Shown here piece by piece: positions 1 through 8,246 of a DNA stretch of 64,000 nt (within the stretch, counting starts at the first letter, position 1; each line of letters opens with the position of its first letter). The translations under genes and the position numbers were made by a program. Origin of the DNA: JAAXGI01 sp965206975. GTDB taxonomy: Bacteria; Gemmatimonadota; Gemmatimonadetes; Longimicrobiales; Gaopeijiaceae. The stretch spans positions 1,860,001-1,924,000 of the forward strand of contig OZ242253.1 in the NCBI GenBank assembly GCA_965206975.1, in the 5' to 3' direction. Under the pieces are notes generated by a model. It was given only the letters and a program-made list of their open reading frames with translations, made no database searches and had not been told where the DNA came from.

Positions 1-1
1 C

Positions 2-1030
2 TTCCTGCGCGGCCCGTCGCCCGACGAACTTGCCTTGCTCGCGGGGACTGCGGGAGCGCGGGAGGCGGTGATCGCAACCGATTACGCCGTCATGTCCGAC
101 TGGTTCTTCCAAATGGTCTTCGTGGCAACCGCCGCCTCCATCGTCTCCGGAGCCCTGGCCGAACGTGTCAAGCTCTGGTCGTTCTTCGTCTTCACCCTGG
201 TGCTGACCGCGATCATCTATCCGGTCGTCGGCGCCTGGACGTGGGGCGGAGGCTGGCTGGCCGCCCTCGGATTTCAGGACTTCGCCGGATCGACCGTCGT
301 GCACGGCACCGGGGGCTGGGCAGCGTTGGCCGGCGCGTTGGTCGTCGGACCTCGGTACAACAAGTTTCGAAGAGACGGAACGGTCACCATCACGCCTCCG
401 TCCAACATCCCGGTGGTCACCCTGGGGGTCTTCATTCTGTGGTTCGGCTGGTTCGGCTTCAACGGTGGGTCCCAGCTCGCCCTGGCCAGCGCCGCCGACG
501 TCGTGGGGATGAGCCATGTGCTCGTCAACACGAATCTGGCGGGCGCGGGTGGCGTCATTGCAGCGATCGCGGTGTCGCGGCCCATTCTCGGCCGGGTAGA
601 TCTGCTCGCCGGCCTGAATGGTGCCATTGCCGGCCTCGTCTCCATCACTGCAGGACCCGATATTACGAGTCACTATTGGGCTATCGTGATCGGCGCCATC
701 GGCGCAGTCATCTGCACGGCCGCCATTAAGCTCCTGGAGAGAATGAGGGTAGACGATGTGGTCGGGGCGGTGCCTGCGCACCTGTTCGCCGGCGTCTGGG
801 GCACGCTGGCCGCCTCCATTGCAGCCGGCGCCAATATCGGCGTGCAACTGCTGGGCATCGCCTCCGTCGGCGCGTTCGCATTCGCGACTTCGTGGCTGAC
901 GCTGGAGCGGACGATGGGTGCTCGTGTGTCCCGCAGGGTCGAGCAGCTCGGCCAGGACGTCGCGGAGCTCGGCATCGAAGCTTACCCGGAATTCGTGCTC
1001 ATGCCGGAGCAGGACGATCTGGAGAGCTGA
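2..1030 (+). CDS. amt: Ammonium transporter, Amt family (5' end cut by window)
   Basis: Membrane channel that moves ammonium/ammonia across the inner membrane. The frame is open from base 2, so the true start lies before the window and only the C-terminal two thirds or so is seen. Visible family signatures are the DWFFQMVFVATAASIVSGALAER stretch (shown here only as a landmark near the start), HGTGGWAALAGALVVGPR, the WFGWFGFNGGS helix and the VVGAVPAHLFAGVWGT segment. Several hydrophobic helices alternate with short loops, as in Amt proteins. The protein ends about 30 residues after the last helix with an acidic tail. No glnK/PII gene follows, although one often does. Family call is secure; whether this copy is the main Amt cannot be judged. 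Confidence 0.93.
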   Translation, partial: FLRGPSPDELALLAGTAGAREAVIATDYAVMSDWFFQMVFVATAASIVSGALAERVKLWSFFVFTLVLTAIIYPVVGAWTWGGGWLAALGFQDFAGSTVVHGTGGWAALAGALVVGPRYNKFRRDGTVTITPPSNIPVVTLGVFILWFGWFGFNGGSQLALASAADVVGMSHVLVNTNLAGAGGVIAAIAVSRPILGRVDLLAGLNGAIAGLVSITAGPDITSHYWAIVIGAIGAVICTAAIKLLERMRVDDVVGAVPAHLFAGVWGTLAASIAAGANIGVQLLGIASVGAFAFATSWLTLERTMGARVSRRVEQLGQDVAELGIEAYPEFVLMPEQDDLES

Positions 1031-1049
1031 TACGACGCCGAGTGTCGGA

Positions 1050-1276
1050 CTATCGGACTACGGGAGGCGAAGGAGCCGGACGTGGCGGCAATGGGACCAC
1101 CAGCCTGTCACAATCGGTCCCGGCGCGCTCGCCCGGACGCGAGAGCTCAACCGCCGCGCGGCCCTGCTTCGATATGATGACGCGCTCACCGTCGCGGACG
1201 GCGCCGACGAGTTCGGGAAGGCACGTTCCAAGGCGCGTATCTCTGCGGTGCCCCTGCTGCTGGCCCAGCATCCCAC
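1050..1276 (-). pseudogene. Decayed Phd/YefM-type antitoxin remnant
   Basis: On the minus strand one frame reads PELVGAVRDGERVIISKQG followed by RAAVELSRP, the core signature of Phd/YefM antitoxins (PELV..V..GE.V.I...G.P.AEL). The expected upstream part, EIRALERAF, lies in the neighbouring frame, so the gene needs a frameshift to be read. No start codon with a clear ribosome site and no adjacent toxin gene are visible. I infer a dead remnant of a toxin-antitoxin pair. It fills the 306-base gap between the transporter and the CPBP gene. Confidence 0.4.
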
Positions 1277-1336
1277 AGAAGAGTTCGGGATCGTGACCGC
1301 GATGAGGGGATTGGAACCGTCGGAGAACGGGGCCCG

Positions 1337-4300
1337 ATGACCCGCCGCCCGGGCTTCTGGGCCCTATTCGCCCTCCTTGGCGTCGCAAGCGTCGTTGCCG
1401 CGATCCGGTTCTTTCCGGTCGCCTTTCCGATCATCACGCTGGATCTCGCGATGGACCGCGAGGCCGCCGTCGCCCAGGCGGAGGCCTTGGCTCGGCGTTA
1501 CGGATGGGATCCGCCCGACGCTCGGGTGGCCGCCACCTTCGGCCAGACGGATCCGGAGGTGCAGACGTACGTCGAGCTGGAGGCCGGAGGCCGGGACGCA
1601 TTCGTGGGACTCGCCGAGCGGGGGATCTACCAGCCGTACGTGTGGACGGTTCGGCGCTTCGCGGAGGGGGTCGTCGAGGAGAGCCGAGTGCGCTTCACGC
1701 CGGCGGGCGAGCCAGTTGGGTACCGCCTTCGGCTCTCGGAGGAGGATCCGGGAGGTGGCAACCTCGCGGAGGCAGAGGCGCGGGCCGCCGCTGAACGGAC
1801 GGCGTCGGAGTGGGGGGCGGATCTCTCCTCCTTCGTACCCCTCGAATCGTCCGAGGAGAGGCAGCCGGGCGGGCGGGTGGATCACACGTTCGTCTTCGAG
1901 CGGACCGACGCCACGGTGGCAGATGGCCGTTTTCGGCTCCGGATCCGGGTCGCGGGGAACCGGGCCTCCGAGCTTTCCCACTTCGGCTACGTGCCCGAGG
2001 CCTTCTCTCAGCGCTACGGGGACATGCGGTCGGCGAACGATTCGATCGCGCTCGCGTCGCAGTCGGTCTTCATCGTCCTCTTTCTCCTTCTTGGAGGGGT
2101 CGCCGGCACGGCTCTTCTCATGAGGAAGCGTTGGATCGTCTGGCGTCCGCCCCTCGTCTGGGGCGCGCTCACCGCGCTCCTCCTCGGCCTCGGGATCGCG
2201 AACACCCTCCCGCTGAGCTGGATGGAGTACGACCCCGCTGTCTCGATTCGGACGTTCCTGGCCGGGCAGCTTGCGCTCGCGGCCGCGGCCGCCGTGATAG
2301 GCACTCCGCTCCTCGCGTTCGTCTACCTCGCGGGGGAGTCACTCGGCCGGCGCGCCTTTCCGGGCCACCTGCAGCAGTGGTGCTTCTGGTCCCCCGAGGT
2401 CGCGGCCTCCACCCCTGCGCTCGGGCGGACCGCGGGCGCGTACCTCCTCCTCGCCATCGAGCTCGGCTACGTAGTGCTCTTCTACCTGGCCACCTCTCGG
2501 CTCGAGGGATGGTGGTCTCCCGCGGAGGCCGTCGTTCAGCCCGATCTCCTCGCCACGCCGCACCCGTGGCTTCTGGCGGTGTCGACCTCGCTCTTTGCCG
2601 CCTTCTGGGAGGAGAGCGCGTTTCGCGCGATTCCCATCGCGTGCGCGGCCTTGCTGGGTGCGCGCTACGGCCGGAAGAGCCTCTGGATCTGGGGTGCGGT
2701 GGCGCTCCAGGCGGTCGTCTTCGCCGCGGGTCATGCCAACTACCCTCAGCAGCCCGCGTACGCCCGGGTCGTCGAGCTCACGGCTCCCGCCCTTCTCTGG
2801 GGCGTGACCTACCTCCACTTCGGGCTCGTGCCGACGATCCTCACCCACTTCACGTACAATCTCTCGCTGAGCTCGATCCCGCTGTTCGCATCGTCCGCCC
2901 CCGGCGTCCTCCTGGATCGCGTGGCCGTGGTGGCGATCGGGTTGGCCCCGCTCCTGGTGGTGGCCTGGGCGCGTCTCAAGGTCGGCGCGCGGGCCGAAGC
3001 GCCCGAGTGGGCGTACAACCGCGCGTGGAAGCCGCCGCCAACCGGCGCGGCGGCGGAGGTGGGCCGCGAGCGCACCGGGCCAGCCCCGCCCGAACTCCCC
3101 TCGGCATCCCGGCGCCTCTCCGCGCGGCGGAGGCTCGTCTACGCGGTCGGTGTGATGGGTGCCCTCGCCTGGGGCGCCGGAGTGCTCGTGCCCGCCGTGG
3201 GCGCGCCGCGGCTGACCGTGTCCAGGGGTGAGGCGATCGTCGCCGCCGTGGAGACGCTCGAGGAACGCGGGCACGCCGTCGGGTCGTGGAGAGCGCTTGC
3301 CGTGGCGGAGTCGAGCCGGGGAGACGACCACCAGTACGTCTTCGACGAGGCGGGGGAGGAGGTGTACGCGAGCCTCGTCGGGAGCTACCTGGCAGGCCCC
3401 CGCTGGGTGGTGCGCTTCGTGGACTTCGCGGCGGCGCCCGAGGATCGGGTCGAGGAACTTCGTGTCCACTCGGGCTCGGCGGGAGAGCACCTTCGCCTCG
3501 AGCACATCGTGCCCGAGGCCCGTCCGGGCGCGCGCCTCTCGGAGGCGGAGGCGCGGGCCGCCGCGCTCGTCCTTCTCCGGGACCGGTTCGGGGTGGGCAC
3601 GGAGTCCGTCGAGGAGGTCGGCGCCGGCGAGACGACGCGCCCGGCGCGCACGGACTGGAGATTCACCTTCGAGGAGCGCGCGGTGCTCGCGGCGATTCCC
3701 GGGGAGGCGCAGCTGACGGTGTCCCTGGCCGGTGACGAGGTCGTGGACGTGGATCGCTCGGTGAGTATGCCCGAGGAGTGGGAACTCGCGCGGAGGGACG
3801 GTGAGGCGCTCCGCGCCCTAGCGGCCACGGGTGCGGCGCTCGTGCTCCTCCTCGGGTTTGCGGCCGCGGGCGTCTTGGCGGTGGTGGCGTGGGCGAGACG
3901 GGGGCTCGATACGCGGCTCCTTGTCCGGGCTGGTCTCCTCGGGGCGGTGGCGATCGGGATCGGGCAGGCGAACTCCTGGCCGACCACCGAAGCGTTCTTC
4001 TCGCCGACGCAGCCGTGGGGCCTTCAGGCGGGAATCGCGGTCTTCGGCGGCTTTCTCGTCCTCCTCGTCGGATCGGTGGCGATCGGTCTCGCAGTCGCGC
4101 TCGCACACAGATGGCTCAGGGCGGCAGTGGAGGCGGGAGAGAGGGCGGGAGCGTCGGCCGCCGTGGCGGTAGGCGCAGCGCTCGTGGGTCTCGCGGCCGT
4201 CGGAGAGGGGCTTTCCGGAGGGCTTCCGGTGTGGCCCGACGTCACTGGGGCCACCTCCTTCCACCCGCCGTTCGCCGGGCCGCTTCAGGCGACCGTTCGG

Positions 4301-4690
4301 TACCTCCTAGGAACCACCGGACTCCTCCTGATGAGCGGTCTCGCGCTGAGGTCGGGCTACCGCCCCCGCACCGCATTGTGCGTCCTCGCGCTCGCGGCCG
4401 GGCTCCTTTTGGTTCCGGCGCCACTCCAGGGCTCGGTTCTCACGTGGGTGCCCGGAACTCTCTTGGGCGGGACCGTCGTCTTCGGCCTGGCCCGGCTCGG
4501 GGCGGGGGCGCCCGCGTTGATCCCTGGCATCGTCGCGATTGTGATCTCAGCCGACTTCGTCGTCCAGGTCGTCTCGGGGCCATATCCGGGTGCGAGACTG
4601 GGTGGCGTGGTGGGGATCGTCACCGTGGCCGCCCTCGCCGCCGCATGGATGCGCGAACTCGATGCACGACGGCTCGGCTACACCCGGTGA
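1337..4690 (+). CDS. Large multi-pass membrane protein with CPBP (CAAX-type) protease core
   Basis: 1117 residues, far longer than the usual 200-300 residues of CPBP intramembrane metalloproteases. The three CPBP motifs are present: EESAFR near residue 424 (EExxxR), a His in FAAGHANY near 465, and HFTYN near 504 (HxxxN). The N-terminal region (about 20-230) is a soluble domain with an AEALARRYGW-like repeat, followed by membrane helices, the protease core, a Pro/Arg-rich linker near 560-600, a second soluble domain resembling the first (about 620-820) and a further set of helices. The layout suggests a duplicated soluble-plus-membrane unit in which only the first half kept the protease. CPBP proteins cleave prenylated or other membrane substrates or confer bacteriocin immunity; the substrate here is unknown. 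The ATG at 1337 opens directly onto a hydrophobic leader. Confidence 0.8.
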   Translation: MTRRPGFWALFALLGVASVVAAIRFFPVAFPIITLDLAMDREAAVAQAEALARRYGWDPPDARVAATFGQTDPEVQTYVELEAGGRDAFVGLAERGIYQPYVWTVRRFAEGVVEESRVRFTPAGEPVGYRLRLSEEDPGGGNLAEAEARAAAERTASEWGADLSSFVPLESSEERQPGGRVDHTFVFERTDATVADGRFRLRIRVAGNRASELSHFGYVPEAFSQRYGDMRSANDSIALASQSVFIVLFLLLGGVAGTALLMRKRWIVWRPPLVWGALTALLLGLGIANTLPLSWMEYDPAVSIRTFLAGQLALAAAAAVIGTPLLAFVYLAGESLGRRAFPGHLQQWCFWSPEVAASTPALGRTAGAYLLLAIELGYVVLFYLATSRLEGWWSPAEAVVQPDLLATPHPWLLAVSTSLFAAFWEESAFRAIPIACAALLGARYGRKSLWIWGAVALQAVVFAAGHANYPQQPAYARVVELTAPALLWGVTYLHFGLVPTILTHFTYNLSLSSIPLFASSAPGVLLDRVAVVAIGLAPLLVVAWARLKVGARAEAPEWAYNRAWKPPPTGAAAEVGRERTGPAPPELPSASRRLSARRRLVYAVGVMGALAWGAGVLVPAVGAPRLTVSRGEAIVAAVETLEERGHAVGSWRALAVAESSRGDDHQYVFDEAGEEVYASLVGSYLAGPRWVVRFVDFAAAPEDRVEELRVHSGSAGEHLRLEHIVPEARPGARLSEAEARAAALVLLRDRFGVGTESVEEVGAGETTRPARTDWRFTFEERAVLAAIPGEAQLTVSLAGDEVVDVDRSVSMPEEWELARRDGEALRALAATGAALVLLLGFAAAGVLAVVAWARRGLDTRLLVRAGLLGAVAIGIGQANSWPTTEAFFSPTQPWGLQAGIAVFGGFLVLLVGSVAIGLAVALAHRWLRAAVEAGERAGASAAVAVGAALVGLAAVGEGLSGGLPVWPDVTGATSFHPPFAGPLQATVRYLLGTTGLLLMSGLALRSGYRPRTALCVLALAAGLLLVPAPLQGSVLTWVPGTLLGGTVVFGLARLGAGAPALIPGIVAIVISADFVVQVVSGPYPGARLGGVVGIVTVAALAAAWMRELDARRLGYTR

Positions 4691-4789
4691 CCCCGGGCCC
4701 GGTTTGGGCCGTACGTGCTCGTGATCGCCCGGCAGTCGTGCGGGTAGAGGCCATGCCTGCCGGGTCGGCGTTGCCGCAGGAAGCGCGGC

Positions 4790-4970
4790 GGGCGAGGGCA
4801 GAGAGTCTGGGGAGGGTTTTCGGAATTCACGACTGAAGCGCTCAAGCAGATCGATCTGCTCGTCCGTGAGCTTCGTTTTCCGTTCCCTGGCCGCCTCCTC
4901 GAGCCGCAGCCATGGCTCGTGCTTCGTCGCCAGGCCGTGACGACTCCACACCCCACGCACACCTCCAGAC
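4790..4970 (-). pseudogene. IS481-like DDE transposase fragment
   Basis: Minus-strand reading contains GVRGVWSRHGLATKHEPWL, then LEEAARERKTKLTDEQIDLLERF. This matches the linker between the HTH and the DDE domain of IS481-like integrase transposases (VRGVWLRHGL..R..RL..LE.........Q..LLE). No DDE domain follows, and the reading drifts into non-homologous sequence. It is joined directly to an IS21 fragment, so this stretch is a scar of at least two elements. Confidence 0.5.
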
Positions 4971-5245
4971 TGGAAGGGCCGCTCGTTCAGTGCGGCGAGT
5001 GGCGGCGCCACCGTTTGGCGGAGCTCGCCGCGGGAGAAGAGTGTCTGGTAGCGTAGCGGCGCCGTGATCCGGCGCTCAACCTGCTGAACCGCGGCTTCCA
5101 CCTTCGCCCGATCCTCCGGGACCCTCGGCCCGGCCGGGAACACGGGGGTTCCCTAGTAGGCGACGAGTTCCTGGTGCGTCGGGTTCAGGCCCGGCTCGTA
5201 CCGGCTGGCCCTGTGTACCCCCGCTTTGTCGTTTGCAGCAAGCAT
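4971..5245 (-). pseudogene. istA: IS21 transposase (IstA) C-terminal fragment
   Basis: Minus strand reads NDKAGVHRASRYEPGLNPTHQELVAY, a stop (TAG, bases 5153-5155), then GTPVFPAGPRVPEDRAKVEA, QQVERRI and LAALNERPF. The same block occurs in the window's own IS21 copy near 57.1 kb (NEKAGVHKASRYEP, NPAYQELATHYGT). The in-frame stop and missing N-terminus make it a dead fragment. It lies immediately upstream of a SusD gene that lacks its 5' part, and an insertion-deletion here probably removed that part. Confidence 0.75.
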
Positions 5246-5335
5246 ATGGTACGATGGATTCAGATCCGCTGAAGAGCACTGCACTGTGTCCGTCGAGAGC
5301 GTCGGCTAGGTGAGCGGCGCCGTGCAGACACGGTC

Positions 5336-5971
5336 ATGCATGCTCCACAGGTGGGGCGGGCAAGAGCCCGGCTGAAGCTGGGCGATCTGCAGGGAGTCAT
5401 TGCGGACGCACACGCGGTATCCGTAGGCTTCGAGTGCTTGGCAGCCTACGATGCATCACCTGCACGTCGGCAGAACTCCGCGGTGGCTCGGCTCTTGAAC
5501 AGAAGCGCTTCGGTTCCCGTCGAATATCGAGAGCTCGAGGTGGACGGCGTCACAGACCCGCGCGCCCCTACGTATGCGACCGGCGCGGTTACAACAGACG
5601 GTGCCACACCTCATTCGAACCAGCACGCGTATCCCAATCGAGGCTCGGATACCCCGGCGGCGACTCGGTGCGAGGCGCAATTGATGACTGCGGAGGCGGA
5701 AGGGGGGCGGACGGCAGTCGACATGATCAACATGCTTCGGGGCGCTTACAACTTGCCCCATTCCTTGAGCACGGACCCGGCGGAGATCGAAGCGCAGGTT
5801 CGGGAGGAGCGACGACTCGAGCTTTGGATCCAAGGCACCGGAATGGCCGATATGCTGCGGTGGAACGAGCCATTCCCGGCAGGTGCCGACCATCACGATA
5901 GAGCTTGCGGAACTGGGACCTGCGCGCCGCTACCGGATCCTGGGAGATGTTGCGGCCCCATCATCAACTAA
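5336..5971 (+). pseudogene. SusD/RagB lipoprotein, C-terminal remnant
   Basis: SusD proteins bind glycans or other polymers at the cell surface beside a SusC channel. This 211-codon frame aligns by eye with the second half of the complete SusD at 44.6-45.9 kb: VGRARARLKLGD with VGRARANLNLGN, RCEAQLMTAEAEGGRTAVDMIN with WAEAQLMIAEVE..MAVDIIN, and VREERRLELWIQGTGMADMLRWNEP with VREERRRELWLEGTRMGDKLRWNEP. The lipoprotein signal and N-terminal half are missing and transposase debris lies upstream. No SusC partner is nearby. The last 20 or so codons also diverge. Non-functional by inference. Confidence 0.8.
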
Positions 5972-6073
5972 GCCAAACATGCTCTAGAAGACGTAGTCGT
6001 CTTCGCCTGCCTCGGACGGGTGAATCGCGGCAGGTGGGGACGGAGGTAGGGGACTCAAGACCGAGGAGGAGGG

Positions 6074-6280
6074 ATGCCACCGAAGTATACCGACGAAACT
6101 GCCCTAGAGCTCGCCCTGAAGCTGGCTCCGCTGTACGGACTCGAAGCCCGGCAGCTTCCCACGACGGTGTTTGCCGATGTGCTGAACGGCCTCGCCGAGT
6201 GCGATGCGATCCTCGCGAGACGCCCACAGCAGGAAACGCCGGCTCCTGTCACGCAGTATGTGCCGGAAGGGTTGCCGTGA
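6074..6280 (+). CDS. Small AtzG-like (DUF4089-like) protein coupled to amidase
   Basis: 68 residues, preceded by a strong ribosome site (gaggaggaggg, about 5 bases before ATG). It ends in TGA overlapping the GTG start of the amidase (GTGA), so the two are probably translationally coupled. Size, position just before an amidase and the ending in a PAPVTQYVPEG-like segment resemble AtzG/DUF4089 proteins, small GatC-like subunits that pair with AtzE/GatA-type amidases. The similarity is weak by eye. An oddity is that the amidase next door carries an export signal and this protein does not. Confidence 0.5.
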   Translation: MPPKYTDETALELALKLAPLYGLEARQLPTTVFADVLNGLAECDAILARRPQQETPAPVTQYVPEGLP

Positions 6281-7893
6281 TCGCCGCGGAGGAGTCACCC
6301 CAGGACACTACCGGTTCGCTCACGCGACGAAAGTTCATCACGCGGGCCGCCGCGCTGGCTGCCGCGGTCCCGGCACTCGGGTCGAGAGCACTCACGGCAA
6401 CCCCACCGCGTAGCAGGTCGTGGCACATTCCCGTCACGACTCACGCCCAGGAGGTGCCGCTCTACGACCTGGAGGTTTGGCAGGCCGCTGACCTGCTTCG
6501 CCGGGGTGTCATCTCTCCGGTCGAGCTGGCCGAAGCGACGCTTGCTCGTATCGAAGCCGTCGAGCCTCGGGTCTTGGCATTCACCAACGCCTATCCGGCG
6601 GACGAAGTGCTGGTCCAAGCCCGGACGGCCGCCGAAGAAATCGCCTCCGGCGAATACCGGGGGCCACTCCATGGTATTCCCGTGGGAGTCAAGGACATCT
6701 GCTTGACGGAGGGTAAGGTCACCGAGGGAAACTCGAAGCTCTACACCGGGTTCGTTCCGGCCTTCGATGCGACCTTGGTCGCGCGCCTGAAGGAAGCTGG
6801 TGCAGTGATCGTCGGAAAGACCGGCACGAGCGAGCTCGCCACCGGGAGCGCATGGCCCGCCAAGAACGCGTGGGACCTCAGACGCACCCCTGGAGGCTCC
6901 AGCAGCGGATCGGGGGCGGGAGTCGCAGCGTCCGAATTCATGATCGGTATCGGAACCGATACGGGGGGTTCGATCCGCGGCCCTGCGGCGAATTGCGGTG
7001 TGACCGGCTTCAAGCCCACCTATGGGACGATCAGCCTCCACGGCGTCCTGCCTCTCGCCTGGTCGATGGACCACGTCGGCCCGCTCGTGCACAGCGCGCG
7101 TGACGCGGCGCTCCTAGTGGATGCGATAGGAGGTGACGACCCGTTGGACCCTCATACGCGGAAGGTGGCCGGCTACCGCTTCGCCGAGGCTCTCGCGTGG
7201 GAATCGATGCAGAGACCGCTCGACGGCGTCGTAGTCGGCGTGCCTGCCGAGGACGACTATCTGTTGGGCGTTCCGAACAACGAGGAAATCGCGGCCTTCA
7301 GGGAGGCGACCGACGTCATCAGATCGCTCGGCGCCACCATCCGAACCGTCCGGACGCAGGTGCTGTTGCCCGGCCTTACCAGCACAACCTCCTTCTACGT
7401 GATCATCCGGAGCGCCGAGGTCGCCGCATATCAGTACGAAAACCTCCTCACGCAACCGGAGAACATGTCGGGACCCTATCTGAGCAGGGTCTCGTCCGGC
7501 GTCCTGATGCCCGGTCATGCCTATACGCAGGCCCAGAGAGTCCGACGGCTGTGGCGGGATCAGTTGCTGACGGTGTTCGACGAAGTCGACGTGCTGGTTC
7601 ACCCCGCCGACAACATCGCCGGGATCCGGGTGGACGAACTCGAGGATCTGCGCGACGAGGAGGATCCACAGGGCGATCCACAGGAGGCCCGGTCTTCGAG
7701 CGGGAGCAAGACGAATATCTGGAATCTGAGTGGTGCGCCCGCAGTGGCGATTCCCACCGGGTTCTCTTCGGAAGAGAAGATGCCGCTGTCGATGCAAGTC
7801 GCAGCGTACCCCGGACGCGACGACGTCGTGTTGCGCGTGGCGGACGCCTTCCAGCAGGTGACGGAGCATCACAAGGCCAGACCGCCCCTGTGA
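6277..7893 (+). CDS. Tat-exported amidase (amidase signature family)
   Basis: Hydrolyses a carboxamide; substrate unknown. The frame is open further upstream, but the GTG at 6277 is chosen because it overlaps the upstream stop and puts a twin-arginine leader (TRRKFITRAAALAAAVPAL) at the N-terminus. The Ser-cisSer-Lys triad is visible: Lys in VGVKDIC (about residue 138), the cis-Ser in GGSSSGSG (about 207) and the nucleophile Ser in TDTGGSIR (about 232). The signature GPAANCGVTGFKPTYG follows. About 538 residues, normal for the family plus leader. The mature enzyme is inferred to be periplasmic. The preceding small gene may encode a partner. Confidence 0.9.
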   Translation: MIAAEESPQDTTGSLTRRKFITRAAALAAAVPALGSRALTATPPRSRSWHIPVTTHAQEVPLYDLEVWQAADLLRRGVISPVELAEATLARIEAVEPRVLAFTNAYPADEVLVQARTAAEEIASGEYRGPLHGIPVGVKDICLTEGKVTEGNSKLYTGFVPAFDATLVARLKEAGAVIVGKTGTSELATGSAWPAKNAWDLRRTPGGSSSGSGAGVAASEFMIGIGTDTGGSIRGPAANCGVTGFKPTYGTISLHGVLPLAWSMDHVGPLVHSARDAALLVDAIGGDDPLDPHTRKVAGYRFAEALAWESMQRPLDGVVVGVPAEDDYLLGVPNNEEIAAFREATDVIRSLGATIRTVRTQVLLPGLTSTTSFYVIIRSAEVAAYQYENLLTQPENMSGPYLSRVSSGVLMPGHAYTQAQRVRRLWRDQLLTVFDEVDVLVHPADNIAGIRVDELEDLRDEEDPQGDPQEARSSSGSKTNIWNLSGAPAVAIPTGFSSEEKMPLSMQVAAYPGRDDVVLRVADAFQQVTEHHKARPPL

Positions 7894-8246
7894 GCGGCCG
7901 GGACCCACGGCTCACGTCGGTCAGGATGCGATCGCCGTTCGAGAGGAGCGGCTCCATCGCGTCCCCGTCTACGGTTTCGATGAGGCCGTCCCGGTTTCGT
8001 CCCCGGGTGGACGGGCTACAGGCCCGGTTCACGGCCCGCTCGCTTCAGGGATGCGAGGATCGAAGATATTCCCGCGCGCGTTACCCTCGCCCACAGGAGT
8101 CGTTCGAGGAGCAGCCCGAGTCAGGGGAATACCCGAATGAGATCGAGGGACGCCGGACCTCCCCGATGAACCGGTGCCGGTCGAGGCGGACGGGAGGGGG
8201 ATTGCCGGGAGAGGGAGCGAACAGCGGGCGGACCCCGGGTGCCTCG
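7894..8246. other. No gene recognised
   Basis: Between the amidase stop and the convergent minus-strand gene I see no coherent open frame, RNA gene or repeat. It probably holds the 3' ends of both transcripts. Confidence 0.5.

Noticed and set aside
2339..3505. Long minus-strand frame (388 codons) under the CPBP gene
   Set aside because: Arg/Gly/His-rich shadow of the real gene; no domain, no ribosome site.
5905..6276. 5' extension of the amidase frame
   Set aside because: It overlaps the coupled small gene and lacks the Tat leader position; GTG 6277 is better supported.
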